Source: Maridesulfovibrio frigidus DSM 17176 (GTDB lineage Bacteria; Desulfobacterota; Desulfovibrionia; Desulfovibrionales; Desulfovibrionaceae). From it: a stretch of DNA of 64,000 bases. Of the stretch, positions 10,887 through 20,559 are shown in pieces. The translations under genes were made by a program, and so were the position numbers. The notes below the pieces were generated by a model that searched no databases, was not told the DNA's origin, and worked only from the letters and a program-made list of their open reading frames with translations. Each line of letters begins with the position of its first letter. Position 1 is the stretch's first letter. The stretch covers positions 868,001 to 932,000 of the forward strand of contig NZ_JONL01000001.1 of NCBI RefSeq assembly GCF_000711735.1, given 5' to 3'.

Positions 10887-11250
10887 TTATTCAAGAGTAT
10901 CTTCAATGGGCATTAAGCCAGCATCTTTAACATTTAAAATCTCACGGACTTTTCTCCGATCAGTACTCTCATAGCTTTAAAATCAGCGACTACTCCGCTC
11001 AAAACACCTATCTTAGCGAAGAAAGAATCAAGAGCCATTTCCGGCTTGTTGCCATTTGCTTATAGTACTCTTAAAAATTGCGCTAACGGTATACGTCTGC
11101 AACAATAAATACTGCGGTGTCACCTGAAAGACTTGGAATTGCATTCATAACCCGTACAGACTGCTCTAGATAAAGATTTTCATAAACGCCTGTAATATTT
11201 TTACATAGAAGCTCGCGGATTTTAACAAAGGGCAATATCTTATCGCAATC
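10887..11250 (-). pseudogene. Decayed gene remnant of unknown family
   Basis: Minus-strand reading gives protein-like stretches that lie in different frames and are interrupted by stops. One begins near 11240 and contains ITGVYENLYLEQSVRV and then MNAIPSLSGDTAVFIVADV before a stop. A later one contains EMALDSFFAKIGVLSGVV. The last, in another frame, ends NVKDAGLMPIEDTLE-stop at 10887. This is what a frameshifted, decaying gene looks like. I do not recognise the family. Confidence 0.5.
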
Positions 11251-11567
11251 TTACAGTTGACCATTAAATCCCTAAAAACTACGGAAATAGAACAGGTAAT
11301 TCATATACACCCCGACCATAAAAAATATCGATTCAGTAACTAGAATAAACGCAAACGGCGATTACATTTGCTACCCATAATCGTTATAACCAGACAATGC
11401 AAACCAATTAATACATTGTAGAAACTAAGGATAGCTACACGCACTGCATCGACCGAACCCATTTTCATGAGCACCTTCTCATACATACATTCAAGAATTT
11501 ATCACAGACTGTGAATTGCACAAATCTTAAAAACACGACAATACTCTAAATGTAAACAACCATAAAA

Positions 11568-11613
11568 AAACAGGCACGCCTCCCTGCTATTAAACAAAGA
11601 ATCATGCCTGTTT
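11568..11613 (-). terminator. Possible terminator
   Basis: AAACAGGCA pairs with TGCCTGTTT, but the loop is about 28 nt. It lies beyond the stop of the minus-strand chemoreceptor that ends at 11766. Confidence 0.4.
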
Positions 11614-11765
11614 AAGATATCTATAACTTTTAAGCAGCTTCTTATTCGCTACTCTTATTTTAGTTCATAGTAAGTAGGATATTCCTATATTGTCGGTTCT
11701 TTTATTCGAAAGAATCGGCAGTCACTACGGATTCACATATTAAAGAGGAACCTAAACATCATAAA

Positions 11766-13739
11766 TTAGAATCTTTCAAATTCATCATTATCGTCTGAAT
11801 TAATGCTCATAATAATACCGGCTCCAGAGGAAGGAGCTGGTTGAGATGGGGCTCTGGAAACATTTGGTAAAGACTTAGGAGCAGAACGAGTCACAGCCTG
11901 CCTCGGTGTACCGAGCCTTGCACCTGAATTACGCAATCTGAAAAAAGCCATGGTCTGCTCAAGTTGCTCACTTTGCATAGCCAACTCTTCACTGGTTGAA
12001 GCCATTTCTTCAGAAGCAGAGGCATTCTGTTGAATAATTGAGTCAAGCTGAGTAATTGCACGACTAATCTGCTCTGCGCCAGAGTTCTGTTCCGCACTTG
12101 CGGATGATATTTCCTGTACAAGTTCAGCGGTCTTCTGAATATTGGGAACCAATGTTTCCAGCATGGATCCAGCTTTTTCTGCAACATCAACGGTTGAAGT
12201 CGAAAGTTCACTTATCTCTCCCGCAGCCTGACCACTACGCTCTGCCAACTTACGAACTTCTGCGGCAACAACGGCAAATCCCTTGCCATGTTCACCAGCA
12301 CGGGCAGCTTCAATTGCGGCATTAAGAGCAAGGAGATTTGTCTGGCGGGCTATCTCTTCGATAATAGATATTTTTTCTGCAATATTTTTCATAGCAGTAA
12401 CGGCTTCATTAACAGCTACACCACTTTCTGAAGCATCCGATGCAGACTGTGTTGCCAGACCTTCAGTGGCCAGCGCGTTCTGTGAGTTCTGTTGAATATT
12501 AGATGCCATCTCTTCGATGGATGCTGAAACTTCTTCTATTGCGGCGGCCTGTTCAGTCGCACCTGAAGATAGACTCTGTGCAGCTACAGAAAGTTCATTA
12601 CTACCAGCAGCGACATTGGCAGATCCTTCACGGACATCTGAAACGACTTGCGTTAGTTGAACGGCCATATTCTTCATATTTTCATATACGCCGAACGCAA
12701 CATTAGCGAACTTGATATCCAGATTACCATCTGAAATATCCCCAGCAATCTGAGCTATTTCAGAAGGGTCTTCACCAAGCTGTCTATGTGTGGTTCTGAT
12801 AATAAAGGCAGCTGTGCCAATTCCAAAAATAAGAGCAAGCACACTGATTGATACTGCCAGCATAATTGCACGATCATTCGTAGCCTGCAACTGAGAACCA
12901 ATAACATTCTGATCAGCCATAACAGACAACTTTATATCCTCAACAGCCTTAGCTACTTCCGGACCTATCTCCCTAAGATTTTCATTTGCTATTTTGTTTC
13001 TATTTGAAACAACCTTCACAACAGAAGTAAACGCCAGAGTATAGCCCCTCTCCAGCTCTTGAACCTCGCCAAGAAGCTTACGAAGCTCTGGATTCTGAAG
13101 AGTCTTATCAAGATCGGCGAACTTTTCACTCAGAGCCTCGATTTCCTTAAGAAATAAGGCGGAGTCGTCCAAAGAGTTACCATCGAGAAACTTGACTACA
13201 TAAAGACGAGCCAAAAGTAGATTTCGCATTGCCACACTGCTTAAATATGCGGCATTCATATCTCCGTCTCGACGAGCTGTATCCAAAATACGAGTTAAGT
13301 CACGCTCCATCTGGGGACCGTTAACATTCAAGACATCATTTACAAGCTTGTTGCGCTTAACCCAGGCTTGCCTAACTTCATCAAAATACAAACCATAACG
13401 CTTAATCAAGGCATCCGTCTGATTAACAAGCTTTGCTCTTTCGGGCTTTTGAATCTCAGACTGAGCCGTCCCCATAAAATCCTTCATCTTGTCAAAAGAA
13501 ATATTGAATTGCTTCAAATCTGCATCACTACCAGATGCAATAAAGTTCACAACGCTCATGCGCATCATAAGCATATTAGCCTGAAGGCGTCCGGTGAGAT
13601 TAGTGACTCTTGCAAGTCCACGATATTTTGAAAAACCCTCATTAGAATTTTCAAGAGCCCAATAAGACGAGCACGAAAGAATTAGCAATAGAGCTAAGAC
13701 CAAACCGAAACCAAGTGACAACTTAGAAGAAAGTTTCAT
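11766..13739 (-). CDS. Methyl-accepting chemotaxis protein with helical periplasmic sensor and C-terminal pentapeptide
   Basis: About 657 residues from the ATG at 13739, which is preceded by GGGAG at a suitable distance; an upstream in-frame start at 13769 has no such site. Membrane segment at about 5-25, a long helical periplasmic sensor, a second membrane segment near 295-318, a diverged HAMP, then the MCP signalling domain with the same conserved tip as its neighbour at 4342. The last residues are [14 protein letters not shown] fits the CheR/CheB-tethering pentapeptide pattern, again after a Pro/Ser-rich linker. The signalling half is very like the receptors at 4342 and 60091, so the three probably work through the same CheA/CheW system, while their sensors differ. 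Confidence 0.93.
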   Translation of the reverse strand: MKLSSKLSLGFGLVLALLLILSCSSYWALENSNEGFSKYRGLARVTNLTGRLQANMLMMRMSVVNFIASGSDADLKQFNISFDKMKDFMGTAQSEIQKPERAKLVNQTDALIKRYGLYFDEVRQAWVKRNKLVNDVLNVNGPQMERDLTRILDTARRDGDMNAAYLSSVAMRNLLLARLYVVKFLDGNSLDDSALFLKEIEALSEKFADLDKTLQNPELRKLLGEVQELERGYTLAFTSVVKVVSNRNKIANENLREIGPEVAKAVEDIKLSVMADQNVIGSQLQATNDRAIMLAVSISVLALIFGIGTAAFIIRTTHRQLGEDPSEIAQIAGDISDGNLDIKFANVAFGVYENMKNMAVQLTQVVSDVREGSANVAAGSNELSVAAQSLSSGATEQAAAIEEVSASIEEMASNIQQNSQNALATEGLATQSASDASESGVAVNEAVTAMKNIAEKISIIEEIARQTNLLALNAAIEAARAGEHGKGFAVVAAEVRKLAERSGQAAGEISELSTSTVDVAEKAGSMLETLVPNIQKTAELVQEISSASAEQNSGAEQISRAITQLDSIIQQNASASEEMASTSEELAMQSEQLEQTMAFFRLRNSGARLGTPRQAVTRSAPKSLPNVSRAPSQPAPSSGAGIIMSINSDDNDEFERF

Positions 13740-13841
13740 TATACGCTCCCGCGTGAAATCAATTAACAACTAAACAATCTATCTCTCAAATAGAGGTAGT
13801 CCTGAACCATTATCTTGACTATAACATCAACGACTATGTAT

Positions 13842-13853
13842 GTGTTGATACAC
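13842..13853. promoter_or_regulatory. Palindrome upstream of the HTH-kinase gene, possible operator
   Basis: GTGT-TGAT-ACAC lies about 60 bp before the start of a gene whose product carries an XRE-type HTH, in the divergent region shared with a chemoreceptor gene. A role as autoregulatory operator is inference from position and symmetry only. Confidence 0.3.
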
Positions 13854-13914
13854 GCGGGGTTTCGCATACGATTCAACCTTTGTAAATACAAAAAAAAAAG
13901 TTTATAGGGTGCTT

Positions 13915-15816
13915 ATGGAAAAATTTGGAAACTACATCAGATCAAAGAGAGCGGCCCTGCAAGAAAATGATAAATCGTTCTCCCAGCGACAGGTAAGCCT
14001 CCGCATTGGGATAGAACCATCATACCTAAGCAAAATTGAAAGATGCCTACCAGTTGCATTATCAGAAGAAAAAACTATTGCACTAGCTGAAGTCTTAGGT
14101 GAAGATTCTGACTACCTCTTAGCTCTTGGCGGTAAAATATCCCGCGATGTACAGGACATCATAAAAAAGCGCCCAATGCTTTTTTCAAGGCTAGTGCGAG
14201 AATTGAAAGATCTACCAGATGAAGCAATTGAAGCCAGTCAGGAATTCAATCAAGTCCAGGAAAAGCTTTCCCAATTACACGATTTAGCTTCAATAGGAGC
14301 CTTCCAGTTCAGCGCAGACCAAGATAGCTCACATTGGACAAGACAAGTCACGTCCATACTAAGGATACCAAACGACTCTCCCCCAAATTTCTATTCCCTT
14401 TTGATTGCCCTTGCTCCTGAAGAACAAAAGACAATTAAGCAAGTCACTGACAAAGCTCTTAAAAATAATACTCACTTCCATTGCGAGCTCAAACTCGGAA
14501 AACATACAGATAAGCCAGTCTACATTCTTATGTGGGGTTATTTTGAAAAAGATGACAAAGGGGAGCGCTCTGCAACATTTGGCGTAATTCAAGATATTAC
14601 AGAAATTGTACAGCTCAGAAATGAAATCCAATCTGCCAAAAATTCGCTGGAAATAAACTATAATGAGCAGGGTATTGAGCTATCGACCGCTATTGAAAAG
14701 CTTAAATCTGAAATATCCTCGAGAAAAAAACTCGAAGACAAATTAAAAAACATCAATATAGAAATCACTCAGCAGGCTAACATTCAAACAGAATTTTTTG
14801 AGAATAGAGCATATAGCCTGAGATCGCTGATGACTCGCTTTATTGCTGAGCAATCTGAAAAAAACAACGATCATTCTTCATCCCTCAAACTCAAGAGAAT
14901 CTCATCTAAAATAAATGATATGGGTGATTTTTTCACATGGAAGAAAGGACTGAAAGTTGAAGAAATAGCCTTCAACCTGCATGAAGCTTTAGAAGGCGTA
15001 GTCCAAGAATTTGAATCTGATTTTTCGCAAAACGATCTTAATGTTTCTTTCACAAAATCTCCAGACCTGCCCACTTTCATAAAATCTGACAAACTCCGTA
15101 TTGAGCAGATTTGCACAGCATTGCTCGAATTGTTTATAACCAATACACCTTGGGGATATGTACAATTTTCAGCAGCAGCAGGAGGAGCGGACCAGGGCAC
15201 CCTAGTGCTAGCTATAACATCAGCCTCTAAGAACAAAACCCTCGGTGAAAACACTTTTTATCCGAAGACTTTGGATCAGGACACTCCATACCAATCAAAC
15301 CCAACTCAGCTGGTCGGGCCAATGGTCGAAGCAATGAGCGGACAAATCCAATTCGAAAATCCCTCCGGCATGGGAAGCTTGGTCAACATCCAAATCCCCA
15401 TGAAATCTTGCGAACCAATAAGCAATGAGCAAGCTATAACATCAACGGAGAAGCACGCTCTCATCGTTGAAGATGACAAGCACAGCCAGCTTTATATCGC
15501 TAAAGTTCTTGAAAGTCAGGGGTACGAAGTCGTTAGGACAGAAAATGGAGAACAAGCTTTAAAGGAAGCCGAGCGAGATCAGTTCAGCATAATACTGCTT
15601 GATATACAGCTTCCCGACATGACTGGAATTCAAATAGCTAAAGAGATCAGAAAAGATGAGCAATCTCCAAATTCAGGAGTACCCATTATCGCAGTTTCAG
15701 CACATGCTACTCAGGAAGACAGAGGTAAATATTTCGCAGCTGGAATAAATGGATTTGTTTCGAAACCTTTCGAGATTAAAACCTTAATGGACGAGATAAA
15801 AAAATTCGTTAGGTAA
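13915..15816 (+). CDS. XRE-type HTH, PAS, degenerate kinase core and receiver in one protein
   Basis: About 633 residues from the ATG at 13915 (AGGG just upstream; a GTG two codons earlier is possible). An N-terminal XRE helix-turn-helix (FGNYIRSKRAAL...SLRIGIEPSYLSKIER, residues 1-60) is followed by a PAS domain (about 125-240), a coiled-coil stretch, a histidine-kinase-like region (about 290-500) and a C-terminal receiver (about 515-630). The kinase core lacks a recognisable H-box histidine, the N-box asparagine and the DxGxG loop, so it is probably not a kinase. The receiver is intact (VEDDKHSQ, LLDIQLPDM, SKPF). No signal peptide or membrane segment: a cytoplasmic DNA-binding regulator likely controlled by phosphorylation of its receiver. 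Partner unknown. Confidence 0.85.
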   Translation: MEKFGNYIRSKRAALQENDKSFSQRQVSLRIGIEPSYLSKIERCLPVALSEEKTIALAEVLGEDSDYLLALGGKISRDVQDIIKKRPMLFSRLVRELKDLPDEAIEASQEFNQVQEKLSQLHDLASIGAFQFSADQDSSHWTRQVTSILRIPNDSPPNFYSLLIALAPEEQKTIKQVTDKALKNNTHFHCELKLGKHTDKPVYILMWGYFEKDDKGERSATFGVIQDITEIVQLRNEIQSAKNSLEINYNEQGIELSTAIEKLKSEISSRKKLEDKLKNINIEITQQANIQTEFFENRAYSLRSLMTRFIAEQSEKNNDHSSSLKLKRISSKINDMGDFFTWKKGLKVEEIAFNLHEALEGVVQEFESDFSQNDLNVSFTKSPDLPTFIKSDKLRIEQICTALLELFITNTPWGYVQFSAAAGGADQGTLVLAITSASKNKTLGENTFYPKTLDQDTPYQSNPTQLVGPMVEAMSGQIQFENPSGMGSLVNIQIPMKSCEPISNEQAITSTEKHALIVEDDKHSQLYIAKVLESQGYEVVRTENGEQALKEAERDQFSIILLDIQLPDMTGIQIAKEIRKDEQSPNSGVPIIAVSAHATQEDRGKYFAAGINGFVSKPFEIKTLMDEIKKFVR

Positions 15817-15837
15817 TAGCAATACCCTGCCCTTCCC

Positions 15838-16161
15838 CTAGTTACTCCAAGGAAGCGGTAGAGGGAAATTCATATCGTCAGAATAGTCGTAACCATCAAA
15901 TTGGACAGAAAACCACTCAAAAAAGTCTTCATCTGTAAAAATACGGCGACCGGTTTCAACTTTATCCCAAGCTTCATTTTCACAAGCTGAAGCTTCATTT
16001 TCACAAGCTGAAGCTTCATTTTCACAAGCTGAAGCTTCATCCGCGCTCTTGCCCATTACTGCAAAAATATCCGCGGGACACAAATAAGCAATATTTCCTT
16101 GAACGAAATACCTTATTACAAATTCGCCATATTTAACCTGCTTCAAAGACAAATCACTCAT
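15838..16161 (-). CDS. Small protein with a triplicated heptapeptide
   Basis: About 107 residues from the ATG at 16161 (GAGGTC upstream). The N-terminal half (YGEFVIRYFVQGNIAYLCPADIF) loosely resembles the start of BRO-N/antirepressor domains (a strand pair, then an acidic residue and a helix), but the match is weak. The centre contains three perfect copies of EASACEN, encoded by an exact 21-bp tandem repeat. The C-terminal half is acidic and aromatic-rich (FFEWFSVQFDGYDY). It converges with the HTH-kinase gene with a gap of about 20 bp and no clear terminator between. Function not recognised. Confidence 0.6.
   Translation of the reverse strand: MSDLSLKQVKYGEFVIRYFVQGNIAYLCPADIFAVMGKSADEASACENEASACENEASACENEAWDKVETGRRIFTDEDFFEWFSVQFDGYDYSDDMNFPLPLPWSN
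15971..16033. repeat. 21-bp tandem repeat, three exact copies
   Basis: The unit GCTTCATTTTCACAAGCTGA + A is repeated three times without mismatch and followed by a partial fourth. It is in frame within a small gene and encodes EASACEN. Exact copies of a multiple of three suggest slippage-driven length variation. Confidence 0.95.
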
Positions 16162-16366
16162 AAAAGACCTCATGAATCAAAAGTTCCTGTTTAATTAAGC
16201 GAAGCCTACGGATGCTATCTCAAACATAAGATTTAAACACCGAACAGCCTACAATGCTTTCTGCAAATTCCACTTAAATCAAAACAAAACAGCATGCAAT
16301 CCTTTACCCTGCGTACAAAGTAAACTGTGCCTTAAAAGCCTACGAACTACCATTCTCAATTAGAAA

Positions 16367-16396
16367 CAGGCCAGCCTTCGTCAGCGAAGACTGGCC
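16367..16396 (-). terminator. Intrinsic terminator of the chemoreceptor gene ending at 16404
   Basis: GGCCAG..TTCG pairs with CGAA..CTGGCC across a TCAG loop, and the minus strand continues into TGTTTCT. Confidence 0.7.
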
Positions 16397-16403
16397 CGCA
16401 TAA

Positions 16404-18437
16404 TTATCTGTTTTCGCTTTCAATCTCTTGAATTATCGACTGGAGGCGTTGAGCCTGAGAGGCTAAGTCCATCACAGCTTCGGAGGATTGGCGCATCGCA
16501 TCACTTGTTTCTGTCGAGATATTATTGATCTCATCTATAGCGCGATTAATTTCCTCAGAAGTTGCAGACTGCTCTTCACAGGCAGTGGCAATGCCTCTTA
16601 TCTGATCTGAAACATTGTCTGTCAAAGACTGAATTTCAGTCAGTGACTTCCCGGCATCGGTCGCCATTTCAGCTACTGAGCCAACTTCTTTTACGGTATC
16701 CAGACACCTGGCCATGCTATTGCGGCTACCATTTTGAATTCCTGAAATAGCGTCTTCCACCTCTTTCGTCGCCGTCATGGTTTTTTCAGCCAGCTTGCGA
16801 ACCTCATCGGCCACAACTGCAAAACCTCGTCCAGCCTCACCAGCGCGAGCGGCTTCAATAGCGGCGTTAAGCGCTAGCAAGTTAGTTTGATCGGCAATAT
16901 CAGAAATAACGTCAATAATCTCACCAATCTTTTCTGCACTGTGACCGAGCTGTACCATTTCATTTTGAAGGTTTTCAGAATGTTTTTGCACAGTTCCAAT
17001 TCCACCGATCATAGTGTCGACAATATTTGCACCGGAGGTAGCGGTTGCTTTGGCATCGTTTGCAGTGCCAGAAGCCTGCCCAGAGCTTTCTGCAACTTCA
17101 AGCACAGATGCGGTCATCTGTTCCATGGCTGTTGCAGTTTCACTTGTCCGCTGAGCCTGAATATCCGACCCAGTAGATGACTGCTCTACCTGAGCAGACA
17201 ATTCCTCTGATGCTGTTGAAATAATTGAGACAACCCCTTCAAGTTCACTTGCAGCCTGTAGCATGCCTTCACGTTTAGCTATTTCAGCCGCAGCTCTGGC
17301 TTCCTCAGCTTCCGCCATGGCCTGTTTGGCTTTTTCAGTTTCTTCGGCGGCAAGATGAGTCTGTTCCTGAGCGTGCCCTATTTTTTCCTTAAGAGTTGCC
17401 ACCATTCGATTTAAGGCTTCTGCAAGAACCCCAACTTCATCTTTAGTTTTTACAACAAGCTCACGGTCTAGATCTCCATCTGCGACAGATGAAGCAAATT
17501 CAGTGGTAAGAACGATTGGCTTAGATAAAGATTTCGCTATCAGCCAAGCAGCAATAATCATAAGCGGGATAATAACCAAAATAACAAGTAGAGAAGATGT
17601 CGAAACCTTGGATTGAGCCTGCAATATAGTTTCAACAGGCATGCCTATGAACCACATACCAAGATTATTTCCAGACAATCCCTTTATTGGCCAATAAGCT
17701 GTCTGATATTCAATCCCTAGGATATTGTTACGAGCCAGGAATGTAGAACTTTTATCAAGTACCGTTGCAATGACTTCAGGATTAGTCATTTTAGTACCAA
17801 TTGCTCTCTTACCGGACTTAACGATTGTTGTCATAGCACGTGTTTCATCTTTGAAAACAGTGATTTCTAAACCAGTGAACTCTCTAATATCGTCCACGAA
17901 AGAATCTTTTTCAAGAGAATTACCGAAAGAAATAGTTCCAATTAAGTTATTACCGGATCGAATAGGGGATGTTGAGCGTATTGAAAAAGGAATTTCTGTC
18001 CCCTCAACTACACCAGATTTACTCTGACGACCAAGAGCCGCCTGCACTGTCGGCTGAGAATTTATGTTGTCGCCATATTTATCGGAATGTCCACGAGCAA
18101 GAACTCTACCAGATGAGTCAGTTATAGTAAGCAAGTCAAATTCAGTTTCAGCTAAAATAGAATCTACAATGGGCTTTATGAGGGAATAATCTTGAGACTG
18201 AACGGCTTCAATCAAACCACTGTCTCTAGCCGCTAATTTTGATTCTTCATAAGACTCATGTTCGAGCATCTCAATATGGTTATCAAAAACTTTTTTTAAG
18301 GTTGTAATGCTATTACGTGATTCATTAGCAAACCCTTCAGTCATATAGTGATCAACTGTAAAGAAAATTGATGCAGCGGTTACTATAACCATACTGACAG
18401 CCATCAGCACTATTTTATTTAAAATACTAAATCTCAT
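16404..18437 (-). CDS. Methyl-accepting chemotaxis protein with periplasmic Cache sensor
   Basis: About 677 residues; ATG at 18437 with AGAGGT upstream. Membrane segment at about 8-28, a single periplasmic Cache-type domain (about 35-275; [18 protein letters not shown] and the later [14 protein letters not shown] are typical), membrane segment near 280-302, HAMP, a coiled coil rich in Ala/Glu, and an MCP signalling domain with the tip [20 protein letters not shown]. The tip flanks ([22 protein letters not shown]) belong to a different receptor length class from the other three receptors in this window, and the C-terminus (EIESENR) lacks the pentapeptide. It may therefore serve another array. 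Ligand unknown, perhaps an organic acid as for many single-Cache receptors (inference). Confidence 0.92.
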   Translation of the reverse strand: MRFSILNKIVLMAVSMVIVTAASIFFTVDHYMTEGFANESRNSITTLKKVFDNHIEMLEHESYEESKLAARDSGLIEAVQSQDYSLIKPIVDSILAETEFDLLTITDSSGRVLARGHSDKYGDNINSQPTVQAALGRQSKSGVVEGTEIPFSIRSTSPIRSGNNLIGTISFGNSLEKDSFVDDIREFTGLEITVFKDETRAMTTIVKSGKRAIGTKMTNPEVIATVLDKSSTFLARNNILGIEYQTAYWPIKGLSGNNLGMWFIGMPVETILQAQSKVSTSSLLVILVIIPLMIIAAWLIAKSLSKPIVLTTEFASSVADGDLDRELVVKTKDEVGVLAEALNRMVATLKEKIGHAQEQTHLAAEETEKAKQAMAEAEEARAAAEIAKREGMLQAASELEGVVSIISTASEELSAQVEQSSTGSDIQAQRTSETATAMEQMTASVLEVAESSGQASGTANDAKATATSGANIVDTMIGGIGTVQKHSENLQNEMVQLGHSAEKIGEIIDVISDIADQTNLLALNAAIEAARAGEAGRGFAVVADEVRKLAEKTMTATKEVEDAISGIQNGSRNSMARCLDTVKEVGSVAEMATDAGKSLTEIQSLTDNVSDQIRGIATACEEQSATSEEINRAIDEINNISTETSDAMRQSSEAVMDLASQAQRLQSIIQEIESENR

Positions 18438-18816
18438 ATACAACTTACCTCTTACTAATCCAGTGCCGGTTTATCAACTCTCTAATTGTAGGGCCGCTAG
18501 GATTAACTGTTAAATTTATTCATAAATGATCTGCTAAAAAAAATCGGCACAATTATTATGGGGATAATTTCGATACAAAATTAAGATCAAACCCGTCAAT
18601 TATTACCCCTGCTTATCTAAATCAACATTCCCTATCAAAGCAGTCTATAAATACTAATTAACTATATTCGGCAAACAACCTGATTATAATTTCACTCTTG
18701 AACAAAAAAAGAGGCAGATCAATTAATGACTGCCTCTAAATAATAGTAAAGAACTCAATACAATACAGCATTACTGCAACAATACCCGCTTCAGAATCTT
18801 TTAGGAACGAGTCAAA
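18438..18816. other. Intergenic region, 379 bp
   Basis: AT-rich sequence containing the promoter of the chemoreceptor gene and the terminator at 18710-18737. No ORF of note. Confidence 0.5.
18710..18737 (-). terminator. Intrinsic terminator of the ArsC/Spx-like gene
   Basis: AGAGGCAG and CTGCCTCT form the stem, and the minus strand continues into a run of seven T. Confidence 0.8.
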
Positions 18817-19167
18817 TTACAATTCCAACGCTTCCCATTCCTTGATCTTAAAGCCCATAAGAACATAATCTTCACCCACAAGAAGAGGACGTTTAATGAG
18901 CATTCCATCACTCGCTATCAGGCCGAAAAGATCATCTTCAGACATACCATCTATAGTATCTTTTAGGCCGAGTTCTTTGTATTTTTTGCCATTAGTGTTC
19001 ACAAACTTCTTTTTATCAACACCCGCAATCTGTTGCCACTCAAGCAACTCTTCTTTTGTCGGAGTCTCTTTTACGATATTACGAACAACGAAATCTACAC
19101 CTTTTTCTTCCAGCCAAGCCTTGGCTTTGCGGGCACTTGTTCAGCTGGGGTAATGTACAAAAATCAT
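18817..19167 (-). CDS. ArsC/Spx-family thioredoxin-fold protein with UGA at the catalytic Cys position (probable selenoprotein)
   Basis: Reading from the ATG at 19167 (GGAG upstream) the first eight codons give MIFVHYPS. Codon 9 (19143-19141) is TGA, and the same frame continues TSARKAKAWLEEKG to a normal stop at 18817. With the UGA read through, the product is 116 residues, the usual size of the ArsC/Spx/YffB family. The UGA falls exactly where the family has the first Cys of YPxCSTCRKAKxWL; the second Cys is Ala here. The rest of the family signature is intact (NTNGKKYKELGLKD, DGMLIKRPLLVGEDYVLMGF). A small hairpin follows the UGA at SECIS-like distance. A plain nonsense mutation is the alternative, but an otherwise intact frame and the exact position favour selenocysteine. 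The redox substrate is unknown. Confidence 0.8.
19112..19126 (-). promoter_or_regulatory. Candidate bacterial SECIS hairpin
   Basis: Starting 14 nt after the UGA, AGCCA pairs with TGGCT around the loop AGGCT. Bacterial SECIS elements sit just downstream of the UGA inside the coding region with a small G-containing apical loop, so position and form fit. The stem is short, so this is tentative. Confidence 0.45.
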
Positions 19168-19375
19168 AATTAGATCATCTCCATATTATTTAATACGAGG
19201 GGTTGTTATTAAACTATCAAGACTCAAATAGATAAAGCATGCAATAATAGACATAATTACCTCTATTTGAATATGAAACCATCATTACTAGTTGTGCCAA
19301 TTCATCATTAAGTATAGCCTATCTGCGTTGTGCCAGATCACTGTAAAATATACCAAAGAAGCAGGAGACGCTATC

Positions 19376-20143
19376 ATGCGCATATACGTAGGATTTGATG
19401 ATACAGATGACAAAGATGCCCCAATCGGAACCGGCAGATTAGTCCGGGAGTTCGTCTATGCATTACCAGAAGATTACCACGTGCTGGGTGTGGTTCGTCA
19501 CCAGTTGCCAAGATTAAGCGATATCCCTTTCACCTCGAACAACAGCTCAGCCTGTGCCATTATCGACATACCTCAAGAAAGCGCCCTTGAGCAGCTGCGC
19601 ACTCAAGCAATAGAGCACATCCTGAACCTTTGCGCCCCGGGAAGTGATCCGGGATTGTGCATAGCTAAAGAGTCTGAAATAAGCAGCGAAATAATCGACT
19701 TTTCAAAAACTGTCACAGGGCAACTCGTAACGCAGCAAAACGCAATGGACGTAACCAAGTCAATAGACCTGATGGGCCTCGGCGGAACAAACGACGGCAT
19801 TATCGGAGCGACAGCTGCAATAGGCCTGACTAAGTTTGGCTGGTGCGGAAGATTTATTGAATACGGAAAACTGCGCGATCTTTCATCATCCCTGCATGTC
19901 TATGACTTGAACGACGCAGGCATCCAAGTAGTCTCGGTGGACCGCGACCCACTTGTACCACTTCCGGGAGACCTAGTTCAAAGTGCTATATGGATTCGTC
20001 CATCACTTTGGGCCGGAAGCCCAGTATTGCAAGTACAAAGGATCAGTCACGGAGTATGGGAACCAGCTCACGGCAAACGTAAAAAAGGTCATAGCATCGA
20101 CGTTCAACCCAAATCTACGGATGCTCAGCATACCGCAAAATAA
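19376..20143 (+). CDS. TiaS-like protein of unknown function
   Basis: 255 residues from the ATG at 19376, which has AGGAGA 9 bases upstream; the open frame extends further left but without a start site. The N-terminus YVGFDDTDDKDAPIGTGRL matches the FDDTD-S...GTGR signature of archaeal tRNA(Ile2) agmatinylcytidine synthetase TiaS, and the middle has a glycine-rich stretch (LMGLGGTNDGIIGATAAIG). The zinc-ribbon and OB-fold parts of full TiaS are absent, and bacteria use TilS for the same tRNA, so the substrate must differ. Cytoplasmic. Not clearly in an operon: 208 bp from the divergent ArsC/Spx-like gene and convergent with padR. Confidence 0.65.
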   Translation: MRIYVGFDDTDDKDAPIGTGRLVREFVYALPEDYHVLGVVRHQLPRLSDIPFTSNNSSACAIIDIPQESALEQLRTQAIEHILNLCAPGSDPGLCIAKESEISSEIIDFSKTVTGQLVTQQNAMDVTKSIDLMGLGGTNDGIIGATAAIGLTKFGWCGRFIEYGKLRDLSSSLHVYDLNDAGIQVVSVDRDPLVPLPGDLVQSAIWIRPSLWAGSPVLQVQRISHGVWEPAHGKRKKGHSIDVQPKSTDAQHTAK

Positions 20144-20462
20144 ACTTATCCAGCGAATCTCGCTGACGTTCCATGTGGATAATCCACGCTTCCAGTATTT
20201 CTAATCCCTCATCGGTGATGGAATAAACCCGTTTTGCCGGGCCATCCCCTTCTGAGTCCCATTTGGACTCGACAAGTCCCTCTTCATCCATTTGGCGCAG
20301 GTGTCTATAAATCATTCCCGGGGGGACATCCCCCCGCATGAAACCATATTCCCCAATAGTCTGAATTAATTGATAACCGTAGGAAGGCCCACCACGAAGG
20401 GCCATTAATAATGACGGCTGTACATATCTTTGGGGTTTTCCCCCACCAACTTTTCTTGACAT
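20115..20462 (-). CDS. PadR-family transcriptional regulator
   Basis: 115 residues from the ATG at 20462 (AAGGAC upstream). Winged-helix PadR signature: QPSLLMALRGGPSYGYQLIQ, then GMIYRHLRQMDEEGLVESKW and RVYSITDEGLEILEAW, followed by a short C-terminal dimerisation helix. Its 3' end overlaps the convergent TiaS-like gene by 29 bp. It is divergent from a 68-residue gene across 97 bp, so it probably represses that gene and itself. Confidence 0.9.
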   Translation of the reverse strand: MSRKVGGGKPQRYVQPSLLMALRGGPSYGYQLIQTIGEYGFMRGDVPPGMIYRHLRQMDEEGLVESKWDSEGDGPAKRVYSITDEGLEILEAWIIHMERQRDSLDKFILRYAEHP

Positions 20463-20478
20463 TTTTACAAAGTCCTTC

Positions 20479-20526
20479 TTGACTATAGGTTCTTTAAGGA
20501 TATATATGTAGTATAGACGAATATCC
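20479..20526 (+). promoter_or_regulatory. Sigma-70-like promoter and possible PadR operator
   Basis: TTGACT at 20479-20484, then 16 bp, then TATATA at 20501-20506. This is upstream of the 68-residue gene and its ribosome-binding site AAAGGAGAA. Inverted arms GGATAT (20498) and ATATCC (20521) frame the -10 region and are a plausible binding site for the divergent PadR protein. Confidence 0.5.
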
Positions 20527-20559
20527 ACAAAGACACAATAACATCCAAAGGAGAACTCT

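Larger units (their letters stand above)
10789..11765. other. Intergenic region of 977 bp with gene remnants
   Basis: No intact gene. The left part (10887-11250) carries broken minus-strand coding sequence, described separately. Between about 11250 and 11560 I see only AT-rich sequence with short open stretches and no recognisable product. A terminator-like repeat lies at 11568-11613. Confidence 0.5.
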
